DNA from: JAVZJR01 sp037447235
Lineage (GTDB): Archaea; Micrarchaeota; Micrarchaeia; Anstonellales; Bilamarchaeaceae
DNA: 34,538 bases
Assembly: GCA_037447235.1 (NCBI GenBank)
Contig: JBBIHC010000008.1
Location: 1 to 34,538, forward strand
Direction: 5' to 3'
Position numbers and translations under genes: made by a program. Below the pieces are notes generated by a model that was given only the letters and a program-made list of their open reading frames with translations, searched no databases and was not told the origin of the DNA. This document shows positions 7,600 to 15,249 of this stretch, piece after piece (the stretch's first letter is position 1; each line of letters starts with the position of its first letter).

Positions 7600-7800
7600 G
7601 TGAGGGGAGGGCAGCTTACCGGTTTTCCGGAGGAAGTTCTGTCCGTATGAGGCTCAAGCTCTTAAGGAGCGGGAAGGGGCAATAGAAACGAACCGGGCAT
7701 TCCGGATGAAACGGGCTTCTTCCAGCCGATGATGACGCAAGGCCTTTGCGCCGCTCAGTACAATGCTGCCTGAAAACAAAAGACAGACTACTCCCCTCAC
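7600..7800 (+). ncRNA. rnpB: RNase P RNA (compact archaeal form)
   Basis: The ends pair perfectly over 10 bp (7600-7609 with 7791-7800; P1). Inside, GGCAG (7610-7614) pairs with CTGCC (7765-7769) as P2, and CCGG-TTTT-CCGG is P3. AGGAAGTTCTGTC matches CR-I, and its AGTTCTGTC pairs with GACAGACT (about 7782-7789) to form P4 with the universal bulged U. The conserved words of the specificity domain are present: GCAATAGAAACGA (CR-II), GGATGAAACGG (CR-III) and CGCAAGGCC (CR-IV). At about 201 nt it is far shorter than the usual ~300 nt archaeal molecule, through shortened peripheral helices. A TATA-like TTTAATTA at about 7568-7575 precedes it. It ends 20 bases before the GGGP synthase start. Confidence 0.87.
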
Positions 7801-7820
7801 TCTTCCAAAAAGGTGGGAAA

Positions 7821-8582
7821 ATGAAAATCAAAAAATACATTGACGAAGAACTCGCAAAAAAAGGCGCCCTGCTGTTTGCGCTCATAGACCCGCTTGACTA
7901 TGCGGCAATTGAGGATGCTGTAAAAACAGCGAAAAAAGCGGATGAGGCTGACGCGGATGTCATATTGGTGGGGGGAAGCACTGGCGTGCAGGGCCCTCTT
8001 CTTGATAAAGTAACTAAGGAGATAAAGGAAAATGTTTCCAAGCCGGTCGTGCTTTTCCCGGGCAACATAGGAACGGTGACAAAATACGCCGACGCGGTCT
8101 ATTTCATGTCCATGCTTAATTCCAGGAACCCTTACTGGATAAGCGAGGCGCAGATGCTTGCCGCGCCGCTCGTAAGGCAATACGGCATAGAGCCGCTTTC
8201 TGTCGCGTATGTTGTTGTTGAACCGGGCGGCACTGTCGGCTGGGTCGGGGATTCGCGGCTCATTCCCCGCGACAAGCCGAAACTCGCCGCGGCATACGGG
8301 CTGGCAGCGCAGTACATGGGCTTTGATTTCTTCATAACAGATGCCGGCAGCAACCCTGCAAGCGGCCACATCCCGCTGGAGATGGTAAAGGCGGTTTCAT
8401 CAACCATAGACATGAAATACATTGTCGCCGGCGGCATAAGGAAGCCGGAGGAAGCCAGGAGGATAGCGCAGGCAGGGGCGGACATTATCCAGGTTGGCAC
8501 CTATCTTGAAAAAGAAGGAAGCAAGGAAAGGGTAGAGGAGATGGTCAGGGCATTGCGCGAGGGCGCAAAGCAAAGGGTTTAG
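7821..8582 (+). CDS. Geranylgeranylglyceryl phosphate synthase (GGGPS)
   Basis: This cytosolic TIM-barrel prenyltransferase joins geranylgeranyl diphosphate to sn-glycerol-1-phosphate, the first committed step of archaeal ether lipids. The 253-residue protein has the motifs FALIDPLDY, VILVGGSTG, LFPGNIG, FMSMLNSRNPYWI, VVEPGGTVGWVGD, FFITDAGSNPASGHIP and IVAGGIRKPEEA with GADIIQVGT at the phosphate site. The YFMSMLNS..PYWI word fits the group II enzymes. The usual YLEAGSGA loop reads FITDAGSNPA, a mild departure. The ATG at 7821 has AGGTGGG three bases upstream; upstream in-frame codons lie within the RNase P RNA and are rejected. Confidence 0.94.
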   Translation: MKIKKYIDEELAKKGALLFALIDPLDYAAIEDAVKTAKKADEADADVILVGGSTGVQGPLLDKVTKEIKENVSKPVVLFPGNIGTVTKYADAVYFMSMLNSRNPYWISEAQMLAAPLVRQYGIEPLSVAYVVVEPGGTVGWVGDSRLIPRDKPKLAAAYGLAAQYMGFDFFITDAGSNPASGHIPLEMVKAVSSTIDMKYIVAGGIRKPEEARRIAQAGADIIQVGTYLEKEGSKERVEEMVRALREGAKQRV

Positions 8583-8630
8583 CTTAAAGGCGGCGCGGGC
8601 TAATTGTTTTAGAAAGTGGATAGAAAGGTT

Positions 8631-8638
8631 TATATATA
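8631..8638 (+). promoter_or_regulatory. TATA box of the 129-residue unknown
   Basis: TATATATA begins 27 bases before the ATG at 8658, the spacing expected for a leaderless archaeal transcript. Confidence 0.6.
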
Positions 8639-8657
8639 AGTTATGCATTAATATATC

Positions 8658-9047
8658 ATGTGTACGAATATGAAAAAAAATGATAATGTTTTTGCAAAGG
8701 ATGCGGCCAGTGCAAGAAAGGCAGACCTTCAGGCAAGGCTGGACAGCTATTTCAAGAAAGCAAATCCGCTTGAGGAGCAGAAACCGCGCGTGTGGGCAGT
8801 AAGGGGCAGGTACGGCACCGATTCCCTTGCAGAGCCGGAAGAGCTCCCGCCCGGGATAGAAAAGGAGGACCTCAGAAAAAGGAAAGTGCTGTACAGGGGG
8901 CCTATGGATGGAGCCAACGGCAGGCGGGTTTACCTGTTCGTGGTAAGGGAGCGGGACGACAGCGACTGGGGCACCTCAATCGCGATAGAATCAAACGAAA
9001 CGCCTCTTCTGGAAGCGCTGGACAAAAAGCTTGCCAGACTCCAATAA
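8658..9047 (+). CDS. Hypothetical protein
   Basis: A 129-residue soluble protein I do not recognise. The N-terminal third is basic and helical (KDAASARKADLQARLDSYFKKA). The rest is predicted mixed, with VLYRGPMDGANGRRVYLFVV and DWGTSIAIESNETPLLEALDKKL. No cysteine cluster, signal peptide or membrane segment is seen. A strong TATA box 27 bases upstream suggests leaderless translation from MCTNMKKND; a second Met at residue 5 is an alternative. A T-rich tract follows the stop. Confidence 0.7.
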   Translation: MCTNMKKNDNVFAKDAASARKADLQARLDSYFKKANPLEEQKPRVWAVRGRYGTDSLAEPEELPPGIEKEDLRKRKVLYRGPMDGANGRRVYLFVVRERDDSDWGTSIAIESNETPLLEALDKKLARLQ

Positions 9048-9059
9048 CAACAGGTGTGC

Positions 9060-9074
9060 GTATTTTTTGTTTTT
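9060..9074 (+). terminator. T-rich terminator after the 129-residue unknown
   Basis: GTATTTTTTGTTTTT begins 13 bases after the stop codon, as expected for archaeal U-tract/FttA-dependent termination. No hairpin is needed. Confidence 0.5.
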
Positions 9075-9141
9075 AACCAGCGCGGGCAGCGCGCGGCAGA
9101 ATGAAACATTTAAAATTATTTCTCAATTATAGATAATAGCG

Positions 9142-9170
9142 AATTTGCAAATTTTTTCTATCTTATAAAT
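9142..9170 (+). promoter_or_regulatory. Thermosome promoter: palindrome followed by TATA box
   Basis: AATTTGCAAATT (9142-9153) is a perfect 12-base palindrome. It sits nine bases before the TATA element TTATAAAT (9163-9170), where an archaeal activator or repressor could touch TFB/TBP. The predicted start is near 9193, leaving a short leader with AGAGGTGA before the ATG. Operator function is inference. Confidence 0.5.
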
Positions 9171-9214
9171 GGGCAATATTCGGGAATAGAAAAACTGTTG
9201 AAAGAGGTGAGATT

Positions 9215-10870
9215 ATGCCGAAACAGGTTAGTGGTGAACCAATGTATGTGCTCCCTGAAGGGGCCCAGAGGATTATAGGAAGGGACGCGATGAGGATAAA
9301 CATCGCGATAGGCTATGCGGTGGCGAACATCGTAAAAACAACGCTCGGGCCGAAAGGAATGGACAAGATGCTCGTCAGCGACCTTGGGGATATTGTGATA
9401 ACGAATGACGGCGCGACCATACTGGAAGAGATGAATGTGGACCATCCGGCGGCAAAGCTGATGGTTGAAATCGCGAAAACGCAGGACAAGGAAGTCGGCG
9501 ACGGAACGACAACCAGCGTGGTAATCGGCGGCAATCTCCTGAAAAATGCGGGCACCCTCCTTGACCAGGGCATACATCCTACGACAATAATACGCGGATA
9601 TGAGATGGCAGAAAGGGAAGCTGCCAAAATCCTGGAAAAAATAGGCAAGAAAGTCACTCCGAATGACAGCGATGTGCTGGAAAAGATAGCCCTTATTTCA
9701 ATGGGCTCCAAGGGGATAGGAAGCGATGATGAAAAAATAAAGCTGGCTAAACTCGTGGTGGGCGCAATAAAACAGATAACCGAGGAAAAGAATGGCAAAC
9801 ACAAGATAGACACCGAGCTCGTGAAGATAGAAAAAAAAGCAGGGGGCGAGATCCTTGACACCGAGCTCATAAACGGCGTTGTTGTGGACAAGGAAGTCGT
9901 CCACGCCGGAATGCCGAAAGTGATTAAACATGCGAAGATCGCCCTTGTGGATGCTGCGCTTGAAATCGAGAAGACCGAGACGGATGCCAAGATAGAGATA
10001 ACCTCTCCGGAGCAGATGGAAGCGTTCCTGAAGCAGGAAGAGAAGATGCTCAAGGAAATGGTGGAAAAGATAAAGGCAAGCGGGGCGAATGTCATATTCT
10101 GCCAGAAAGGAATAGACGACCTTGCCCAGCACTACCTTGCAAAGGAAAAGATCATGGCGATACGCAGGGTAAAAAAGAGCGATATGGAAAAACTGGCAAG
10201 GGCAAGCGGGGCAAAGATAGCATCAAGCCTGGATGACCTCGGCGCCGATGACCTCGGCGAAGCCGGATTGGTTGAGGAAAAGAAAATAGGCGGCGAAGCG
10301 ATGGTCTTCGTGCAAAACTGCAAGGACCCGAAATCGGTCAGCATATTCGTGCGCGGCGGGACGGACCATGTCGTGAGCGAAGTTGAGCGCGCGCTGAAGG
10401 ACGCGCTTGGCGCGGTTTCTTCCGCCATAGAATACGGCAGCTATGTCACCGGCGGCGGAAGCGCGGAGATGGCGCTCAGCATAGCGCTTCACGAGTACGC
10501 GGTTAAGATAGGTGGCAGGGAGCAGCTCGCAATACAAGCATTTGCCGAATCCTTGGAATCCATACCAAAGGCGCTTGCCGAGAATGCAGGCATGGATGCC
10601 ATAGACACCATAGTAACCTTGCGCAACAGGCACAAACAGGGAAACGCAACATACGGCATTGATGTGAGAAACAGCAAAACCGACGATGTGGATAAAATCG
10701 GTGTGTTTGAACCGACGAAGGTAAAAAAGCAGGCCATAAGCTCGGCAACCGAGACCGCAAGGCTCATACTCAGGATAGACGACATAATAAGCTCCAAAGG
10801 AAAAAGCGGCGGGATGGGCGGCGGCCCAGGCGGAGGAGGAGCCGGAGCGCCTGGAATGGATATGGAATAG
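9215..10870 (+). CDS. thsA: Thermosome subunit (group II chaperonin)
   Basis: This subunit forms the double-ring cytosolic chaperonin that folds proteins with ATP and a built-in lid. It has 551 residues, normal length. Equatorial ATP-site motifs are intact: TTLGPKGMDKML, TNDGATILEEM, VGDGTTTSVV and near the end GIDVRN..TDD. The apical domain includes the helical protrusion (about residues 240-290), and the second equatorial half has YVTGGGSAEMALS. The C-terminal tail is GGMGGGPGGGG...GMDME, the Gly/Met-rich end typical of thermosomes. The ATG at 9215 follows GAGGTGA by four bases. It has its own promoter and a T-rich 3' flank, so it is monocistronic. Confidence 0.97.
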   Translation: MPKQVSGEPMYVLPEGAQRIIGRDAMRINIAIGYAVANIVKTTLGPKGMDKMLVSDLGDIVITNDGATILEEMNVDHPAAKLMVEIAKTQDKEVGDGTTTSVVIGGNLLKNAGTLLDQGIHPTTIIRGYEMAEREAAKILEKIGKKVTPNDSDVLEKIALISMGSKGIGSDDEKIKLAKLVVGAIKQITEEKNGKHKIDTELVKIEKKAGGEILDTELINGVVVDKEVVHAGMPKVIKHAKIALVDAALEIEKTETDAKIEITSPEQMEAFLKQEEKMLKEMVEKIKASGANVIFCQKGIDDLAQHYLAKEKIMAIRRVKKSDMEKLARASGAKIASSLDDLGADDLGEAGLVEEKKIGGEAMVFVQNCKDPKSVSIFVRGGTDHVVSEVERALKDALGAVSSAIEYGSYVTGGGSAEMALSIALHEYAVKIGGREQLAIQAFAESLESIPKALAENAGMDAIDTIVTLRNRHKQGNATYGIDVRNSKTDDVDKIGVFEPTKVKKQAISSATETARLILRIDDIISSKGKSGGMGGGPGGGGAGAPGMDME

Positions 10871-10872
10871 CC

Positions 10873-10910
10873 TGCCTTTTCTCATTTTTATTTTTCTCAT
10901 TTTTTATTTA
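10873..10910 (+). terminator. T-rich terminator after thermosome
   Basis: Repeated T-tracts (CTTTTC, TTTTTATTTTTC, TTTTTTATTT) start three bases after the stop, a strong archaeal termination signal. Confidence 0.6.
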
Positions 10911-10956
10911 TATGAAGAAGAGATTTACGGCGGTGTTTAACGACGAAGAATAAATG

Positions 10957-10964
10957 TTTTTAAA
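10957..10964 (+). promoter_or_regulatory. TATA box of lipoprotein gene
   Basis: TTTTTAAA lies 22-29 bases before the ATG at 10986, giving a leaderless or near-leaderless message. Confidence 0.5.
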
Positions 10965-10985
10965 CCTCGCCTGCCAATTTTGGCC

Positions 10986-11969
10986 ATGAAAGCAAGGGTA
11001 ATTTTCGTTTTTCTGCTGGCGTTTTTGCTTTTTGGCTGCGTATCAGAGGAAAGATTTGCCGGGGCAAAGAAAGAGACCCTGTCAAACCAGAATGAATATG
11101 ACCTGGACGGCGATGGCGCCTGGGATTATGCAATTTATTCATTCAGGCCTGTAAGGCTGGATGGCGGGGCATCTGCGGAGAGAATGGTTGCGGTGGCGGA
11201 CCTCCGGCAGGCACGATACAAAAGCTTCAACAACCTGACTGACCTGTACATCCAGAAAATTGACGGCGACCTGACCAATTTCCAGCTCCAGAAGAACCAG
11301 GATAACCAGGCCTGCATAAAAAAGCTCGGATTGAGCGAGGGAAAATGCATAACGTTCAATACCTGCACCAGCCTCTGCTCGCTTGCTTCTGAAAAGTGCA
11401 AAAATGCCGTGGCGAATTACCCTGAAATAATAGGCAAGAGCATGATTTATTATCAGAACAGGATGGACGGCCTTGACAATTCGCTGACCAACGCAAGAAT
11501 AATACTGCCGCAGACCGTGAGGGACGAAAGCAACGAGAAAAAGGAGATATTTCTTGACTATATTTTTGAAATGAGAAACGACATAGTTGCCGCCAATACC
11601 AACCCGCTTCTTTTTGCGCCGCCGGCAGCCCTTTGCGAAAGAAATGATTACGGCATTGAAAAGCTTCTGGAGGCGGCAAAAAAGGTCGGGGATTATGAAA
11701 CCGAAACCACGGAATACCTCTATACGGTAATGATAAAGGTTGAAAGCAAAGGCATGGCGTTTTCCACCCAACCGGTCTCCATAACGATTGAGGACAGGAT
11801 ACCGTTCAGCACGAATATAGACGAAATAACCGGCTACCAGACTATAGCCAAAGCAAAAACGGACGGCAGCACGACGGTAAGATGGACGTACTCGTCCCTA
11901 AACCCGCAGCCCTATCTGCTCATTTCTTCTTTTGCATCGGAAAAGCCGCCGCAGAATTATTTTGAATAA
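10986..11969 (+). CDS. Putative lipoprotein of unknown function
   Basis: A 327-residue exported protein. The signal peptide MKARVIFVFLLAFLLFGC ends in a lipobox with Cys18, so the mature protein is probably lipid-anchored to the outer face of the membrane. Residues ~38-45 (DLDGDGAWDYA) resemble a DxDxDG calcium-binding loop. Five further Cys around residues 98-128 could form disulfides. A beta-rich C-terminal part (VSITIEDRIPFSTNIDEITG) follows. The ATG at 10986 fits the TATA spacing; a TTG two codons earlier is possible. The membrane/roadblock-like gene follows 36 bases later and may be its partner. Confidence 0.75.
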   Translation: MKARVIFVFLLAFLLFGCVSEERFAGAKKETLSNQNEYDLDGDGAWDYAIYSFRPVRLDGGASAERMVAVADLRQARYKSFNNLTDLYIQKIDGDLTNFQLQKNQDNQACIKKLGLSEGKCITFNTCTSLCSLASEKCKNAVANYPEIIGKSMIYYQNRMDGLDNSLTNARIILPQTVRDESNEKKEIFLDYIFEMRNDIVAANTNPLLFAPPAALCERNDYGIEKLLEAAKKVGDYETETTEYLYTVMIKVESKGMAFSTQPVSITIEDRIPFSTNIDEITGYQTIAKAKTDGSTTVRWTYSSLNPQPYLLISSFASEKPPQNYFE

Positions 11970-12005
11970 CTGGATGCGCCAGCCACCAGGATAACTTATG
12001 CTGAC

Positions 12006-13256
12006 ATGACCATGCTTGGCGTGCTCAATTCGCTTTTCCTCGATGTTTCGGCGCTTACGAACAGCCACTATTTTGCAGCAGGCTTTGTCTGCGGCGCGAT
12101 GTTGTCCGCAATCATGCTGTTTTTCACTCTGCTGTCGTTGCTGCTCGGGATGGCAAGGGCTGTGCTGAACAAAAAAAGCATTTATGACGGGATAGCGAGA
12201 ATGCTGAGCAAAACCCCGGTAAGGTGGCGCCTCAGCATCGGCGGAGGGGCAATACTGATGATGATATCGTTTGTGCTTGTCGGCTATCTGGTGACGGAAC
12301 CTTTTGTCATAACGAATCTGCTGGACATAATGAAATTTGATTTTGAAAACCCCGGCGCGGTTGTTATTGACATAGTCGGCCTTCTGCTTGCAGCCACAGG
12401 CACCATCCTTATCTACGATGGCATTGAGAATTTCGTCAAGGTGCTTCTGCTCGACAAATATTTCGGGGCCGTGAGAAGAACGCGCCGCGAGGAGTATATG
12501 AAGCAGATTGCACAGCTCAGGGAATCGGTAAAGCGTTTAAAAGAGCTTGTAGAAAAGGCGTATGAAAAGAATTTCAGCGTTGAGGAAGAAAAAGTGGTGG
12601 CGGCTTCGGTATCAGCCCAGAAAATAAGCCTGCTTGAGAGAAAAATGACGCCTGAAAACGTGGCTGAAGTGGCCGAAGACCTGAACAGGATAGGCGCAGC
12701 CACAGAAGCACTGGAAGAGAAGATTAAGATTGCTGAAGAAAACTGGCCGCAATGGCGCGCACTCATAGAGAAAAACCTTGAGGAAAAAAACGAAGTCGGC
12801 CCGTCCTCGCTTCAGGCGGTGCCTGCTGACCTTCGTGTCTGGGCGCTGTCAAAGTATGCTGCCGAGCGCCCGCCGGAAGAGGTGGCATTTGAAAAGGACA
12901 TGCTCAAAAGAAAGAAAATAACCGCTCAGACCCTGGTCAGGGAACTGACAAAGAGGGGCGTCATCAAAGGCGCACTGCTTATACAGAACGAGCAGATAGC
13001 GGCTTCCTGCCTGGAAGGCGATAAAAGCACGACCGCTGTGAGCGTTCTGCTGCTAAGACTGCGCTCTTATCTTTATTCGCTTGCAAAAAGCCTGAAAACA
13101 GAGGGGGCGCCTGCCAGTTTTGTCTCGGTAGGGAAGGACACTGTGTTCATCATCGCAAAGATGGACAAGTACGAAGCGGCGCTTCTTCTTCCAAAGGACA
13201 AATACAAGGAAGGGTACGACCAATTCAGGGAAAAAATCAAACTTGCCTCTGAATAA
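12006..13256 (+). CDS. Membrane protein with coiled coil and roadblock/LC7-like C-terminal domain
   Basis: 416 residues. Three hydrophobic segments lie at about 22-48, 76-98 and 117-141, followed by a long charged coiled coil (~155-260, with repeats such as LRESVKRLKELVEKAYEK). The C-terminal ~110 residues (VIKGALLIQNEQIAASCL ... FVSVGKDTVFIIAK, YEAALLLPKD) have the strand-helix pattern of roadblock/LC7 domains (a GALLI..NEQIAAS opening and a later central-strand pair). Roadblock domains often dimerise and bind small GTPases; none is nearby. The assignment is by eye and modest. Two Met codons at 12006 and 12012 compete as starts, with no clear ribosome site. Confidence 0.7.
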   Translation: MTMLGVLNSLFLDVSALTNSHYFAAGFVCGAMLSAIMLFFTLLSLLLGMARAVLNKKSIYDGIARMLSKTPVRWRLSIGGGAILMMISFVLVGYLVTEPFVITNLLDIMKFDFENPGAVVIDIVGLLLAATGTILIYDGIENFVKVLLLDKYFGAVRRTRREEYMKQIAQLRESVKRLKELVEKAYEKNFSVEEEKVVAASVSAQKISLLERKMTPENVAEVAEDLNRIGAATEALEEKIKIAEENWPQWRALIEKNLEEKNEVGPSSLQAVPADLRVWALSKYAAERPPEEVAFEKDMLKRKKITAQTLVRELTKRGVIKGALLIQNEQIAASCLEGDKSTTAVSVLLLRLRSYLYSLAKSLKTEGAPASFVSVGKDTVFIIAKMDKYEAALLLPKDKYKEGYDQFREKIKLASE

Positions 13257-13351
13257 AAAACAGGTTGCACAAAAAGAAATTTAGTGGCTTAAGAAAGCAC
13301 TTAAAAACACTTTGCAATAACATAAATAAACAAATCAAATGCGGTATTTTT

Positions 13352-15241
13352 ATGACGGTTGAAGAAGAGTATACAGCGAAAGACATCCAGATTCTGGAAG
13401 GGCTGGAAGCAGTAAGAAAAAGGCCTGCAATGTACATTGGTGACACAAGCAAAAGAGGGTTCCATCACCTTCTTTTTGAAGTCCTTGACAACAGCATTGA
13501 TGAAGCTTTGGCAGGATATGCGAAGAACATAGAAATAACCATACACAAAGATGGTTCGGCTTCGGTAAAAGATGACGGAAGGGGCATACCGACAGAGATG
13601 CACGAAAGCGGAAAATCCGCGCTTGAGGTCGTCACCACGGTTCTTCACGCCGGCGGAAAGTTTGAAAAGAAGGCGTACAAAGTAAGCGGCGGGCTTCACG
13701 GCGTAGGCGTGTCTGTTGTCAATGCGTTGAGCGAAAGAATGAATGTGGAGGTCCATCGGGGCGGCAAGGTTTATGTCCAAAGCTATGCCCGCGGAAAGCC
13801 TGAAAGCGATGTCCGCGTCGTTGGGGATACGGAAAAGAGGGGGACTTTGGTAAGGTTCAAGCCTGACCAGAAGATATTCGGCGGAATCGATTTTGATTTT
13901 GAATATCTGAAAGAAAGGCTGATGGAGCTGGCTTTCCTTAACCCGGCAATAAGAATAATTTTCACTGACGAGAGAAAAGGAATTGGCGAAGAGTATCATT
14001 ATGAAGGCGGCATAAAACAATTCGTGGAGCACATAAACCGCTCAAAGGCAAAGCTGCACCCGGTTATATACGCAAAAAAGAGCGAGGGAGATATTGAAAT
14101 CGAATATGCGCTGCAATACGCTGACAGTTACAGCGAGACGATATACTCCTTTGTCAACAACATAAACACCATAGAGGGAGGCACCCATGTATCAGGATTC
14201 AGGGCGGCATTGACGCGCGCCGCAAACGAATATCTGGCGGCGCAGAAATACCTGAAAGGAGATGCAAAATTAAAAGGCGAAGATGTCACCGAGGGCCTGA
14301 CGGCAATAATAAATGTCAAGATTCCGGAGCCGCAGTTTGAGGGGCAGACAAAAACGAAGCTTGGGAACAGCGAGATCAAGGGAATGGTTGACAGCTTTTC
14401 CTATGAAAGCATAATGAGGTACATTGAAGAGCACCCGCCACACGCCACGGCAATGGCAGAAAAATGGATGAAATCGATGGAGGCAAGGGAAGCCGCCCAG
14501 AAGGCAAAGGAGCTCATAAGGAGAAAAAGCGTCTTCGAGTCAAGCATGCTGCCGGGCAAGCTCGCGGACTGCACCGAGCGCGACTTTGAAAAAACAGAAC
14601 TCTTTTTTGTCGAGGGCGATTCCGCAGGCGGCTCGGCGAAGCAGGGCCGGAACAGAAGGTTTCAGGCGATTTTGCCGCTTCGCGGGAAGATACTTAATGT
14701 TGAAAAAGCGCCGTTGCACAAGGCTCTTTCAAATGAAGAGATAAAGGCAATCGCGATAGCGCTCGGAACCGGCATAAAAGAGGAATTTGACATAAAAAAA
14801 CTGCGTTACAACAGGATAATAATAATGACCGATGCGGATGTTGACGGCAGCCACATAAGGACCCTGCTGCTGACATTGTTCTACAGGTATTTCAGGCCCC
14901 TGATAGAGACGGGCCATCTTTACATAGCCCAGCCGCCCCTGTACAAGCTGAAAAAGGGCAAAGCCGTAAAGTACGCATACAGTGATGACGAGCTGAAGCA
15001 GTTGCTTAGGGGGGGGATGGAGGGGGCTGAAATACAGAGGTACAAAGGCCTTGGCGAGATGAACCCAGAGCAACTTTGGGAAACCACGATGGACCCTGAA
15101 AGACGGACGCTGAAGAAGGTCACGATAAAGGACGCGATGCTTGCGGAAGAGATTTTCACTGTGCTGATGGGAGAGGAAGTAGAGCCAAGAAGGGAGTTCA
15201 TAGAAAAGCATGCCATCGAGGCAAGAAATCTTGACATATAG
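13352..15241 (+). CDS. gyrB: DNA gyrase subunit B
   Basis: This is the ATPase/TOPRIM subunit of the type IIA topoisomerase gyrase. It has 629 residues, the length of GyrB without the large proteobacterial insertion. The GHKL ATPase has EVLDNSIDEALAGY (E43 general base, N47), DDGRGIPTEMH and GGLHGVGVSVVNALS. The TOPRIM domain has VEGDSAGGSAKQGRNR (E421) and MTDADVDGSHIRTLLL (D494, D496, D498). IQRYKGLGEMNPEQLWETTMDP closes the protein. The ATG at 13352 is chosen because the family starts near here; a longer frame back to 13265 adds an AT-rich, lysine-rich leader. gyrA follows after eight bases, a single operon. Archaeal gyrases derive from bacterial transfer. Confidence 0.97.
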   Translation: MTVEEEYTAKDIQILEGLEAVRKRPAMYIGDTSKRGFHHLLFEVLDNSIDEALAGYAKNIEITIHKDGSASVKDDGRGIPTEMHESGKSALEVVTTVLHAGGKFEKKAYKVSGGLHGVGVSVVNALSERMNVEVHRGGKVYVQSYARGKPESDVRVVGDTEKRGTLVRFKPDQKIFGGIDFDFEYLKERLMELAFLNPAIRIIFTDERKGIGEEYHYEGGIKQFVEHINRSKAKLHPVIYAKKSEGDIEIEYALQYADSYSETIYSFVNNINTIEGGTHVSGFRAALTRAANEYLAAQKYLKGDAKLKGEDVTEGLTAIINVKIPEPQFEGQTKTKLGNSEIKGMVDSFSYESIMRYIEEHPPHATAMAEKWMKSMEAREAAQKAKELIRRKSVFESSMLPGKLADCTERDFEKTELFFVEGDSAGGSAKQGRNRRFQAILPLRGKILNVEKAPLHKALSNEEIKAIAIALGTGIKEEFDIKKLRYNRIIIMTDADVDGSHIRTLLLTLFYRYFRPLIETGHLYIAQPPLYKLKKGKAVKYAYSDDELKQLLRGGMEGAEIQRYKGLGEMNPEQLWETTMDPERRTLKKVTIKDAMLAEEIFTVLMGEEVEPRREFIEKHAIEARNLDI

Positions 15242-15249
15242 GTGAAAAA

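Noticed and set aside
7600..7800. Circularly permuted RNase P RNA, since CAGCTTACCGG near the 5' end looks like the 3' CR-V GGCUUA word.
   Set aside because: The normal order explains everything: P1 of 10 bp, P2 GGCAG/CTGCC, P3 CCGG-TTTT-CCGG and P4 with a single bulged U paired to GACAGACT. The permuted P4 would need a two-base bulge.
13265..13351. N-terminal extension of GyrB (MHKKKFSGLRKH...).
   Set aside because: AT-rich, no ribosome site, and the GyrB family starts near MTVEEEYTAKDIQ; the stretch is probably promoter and leader.
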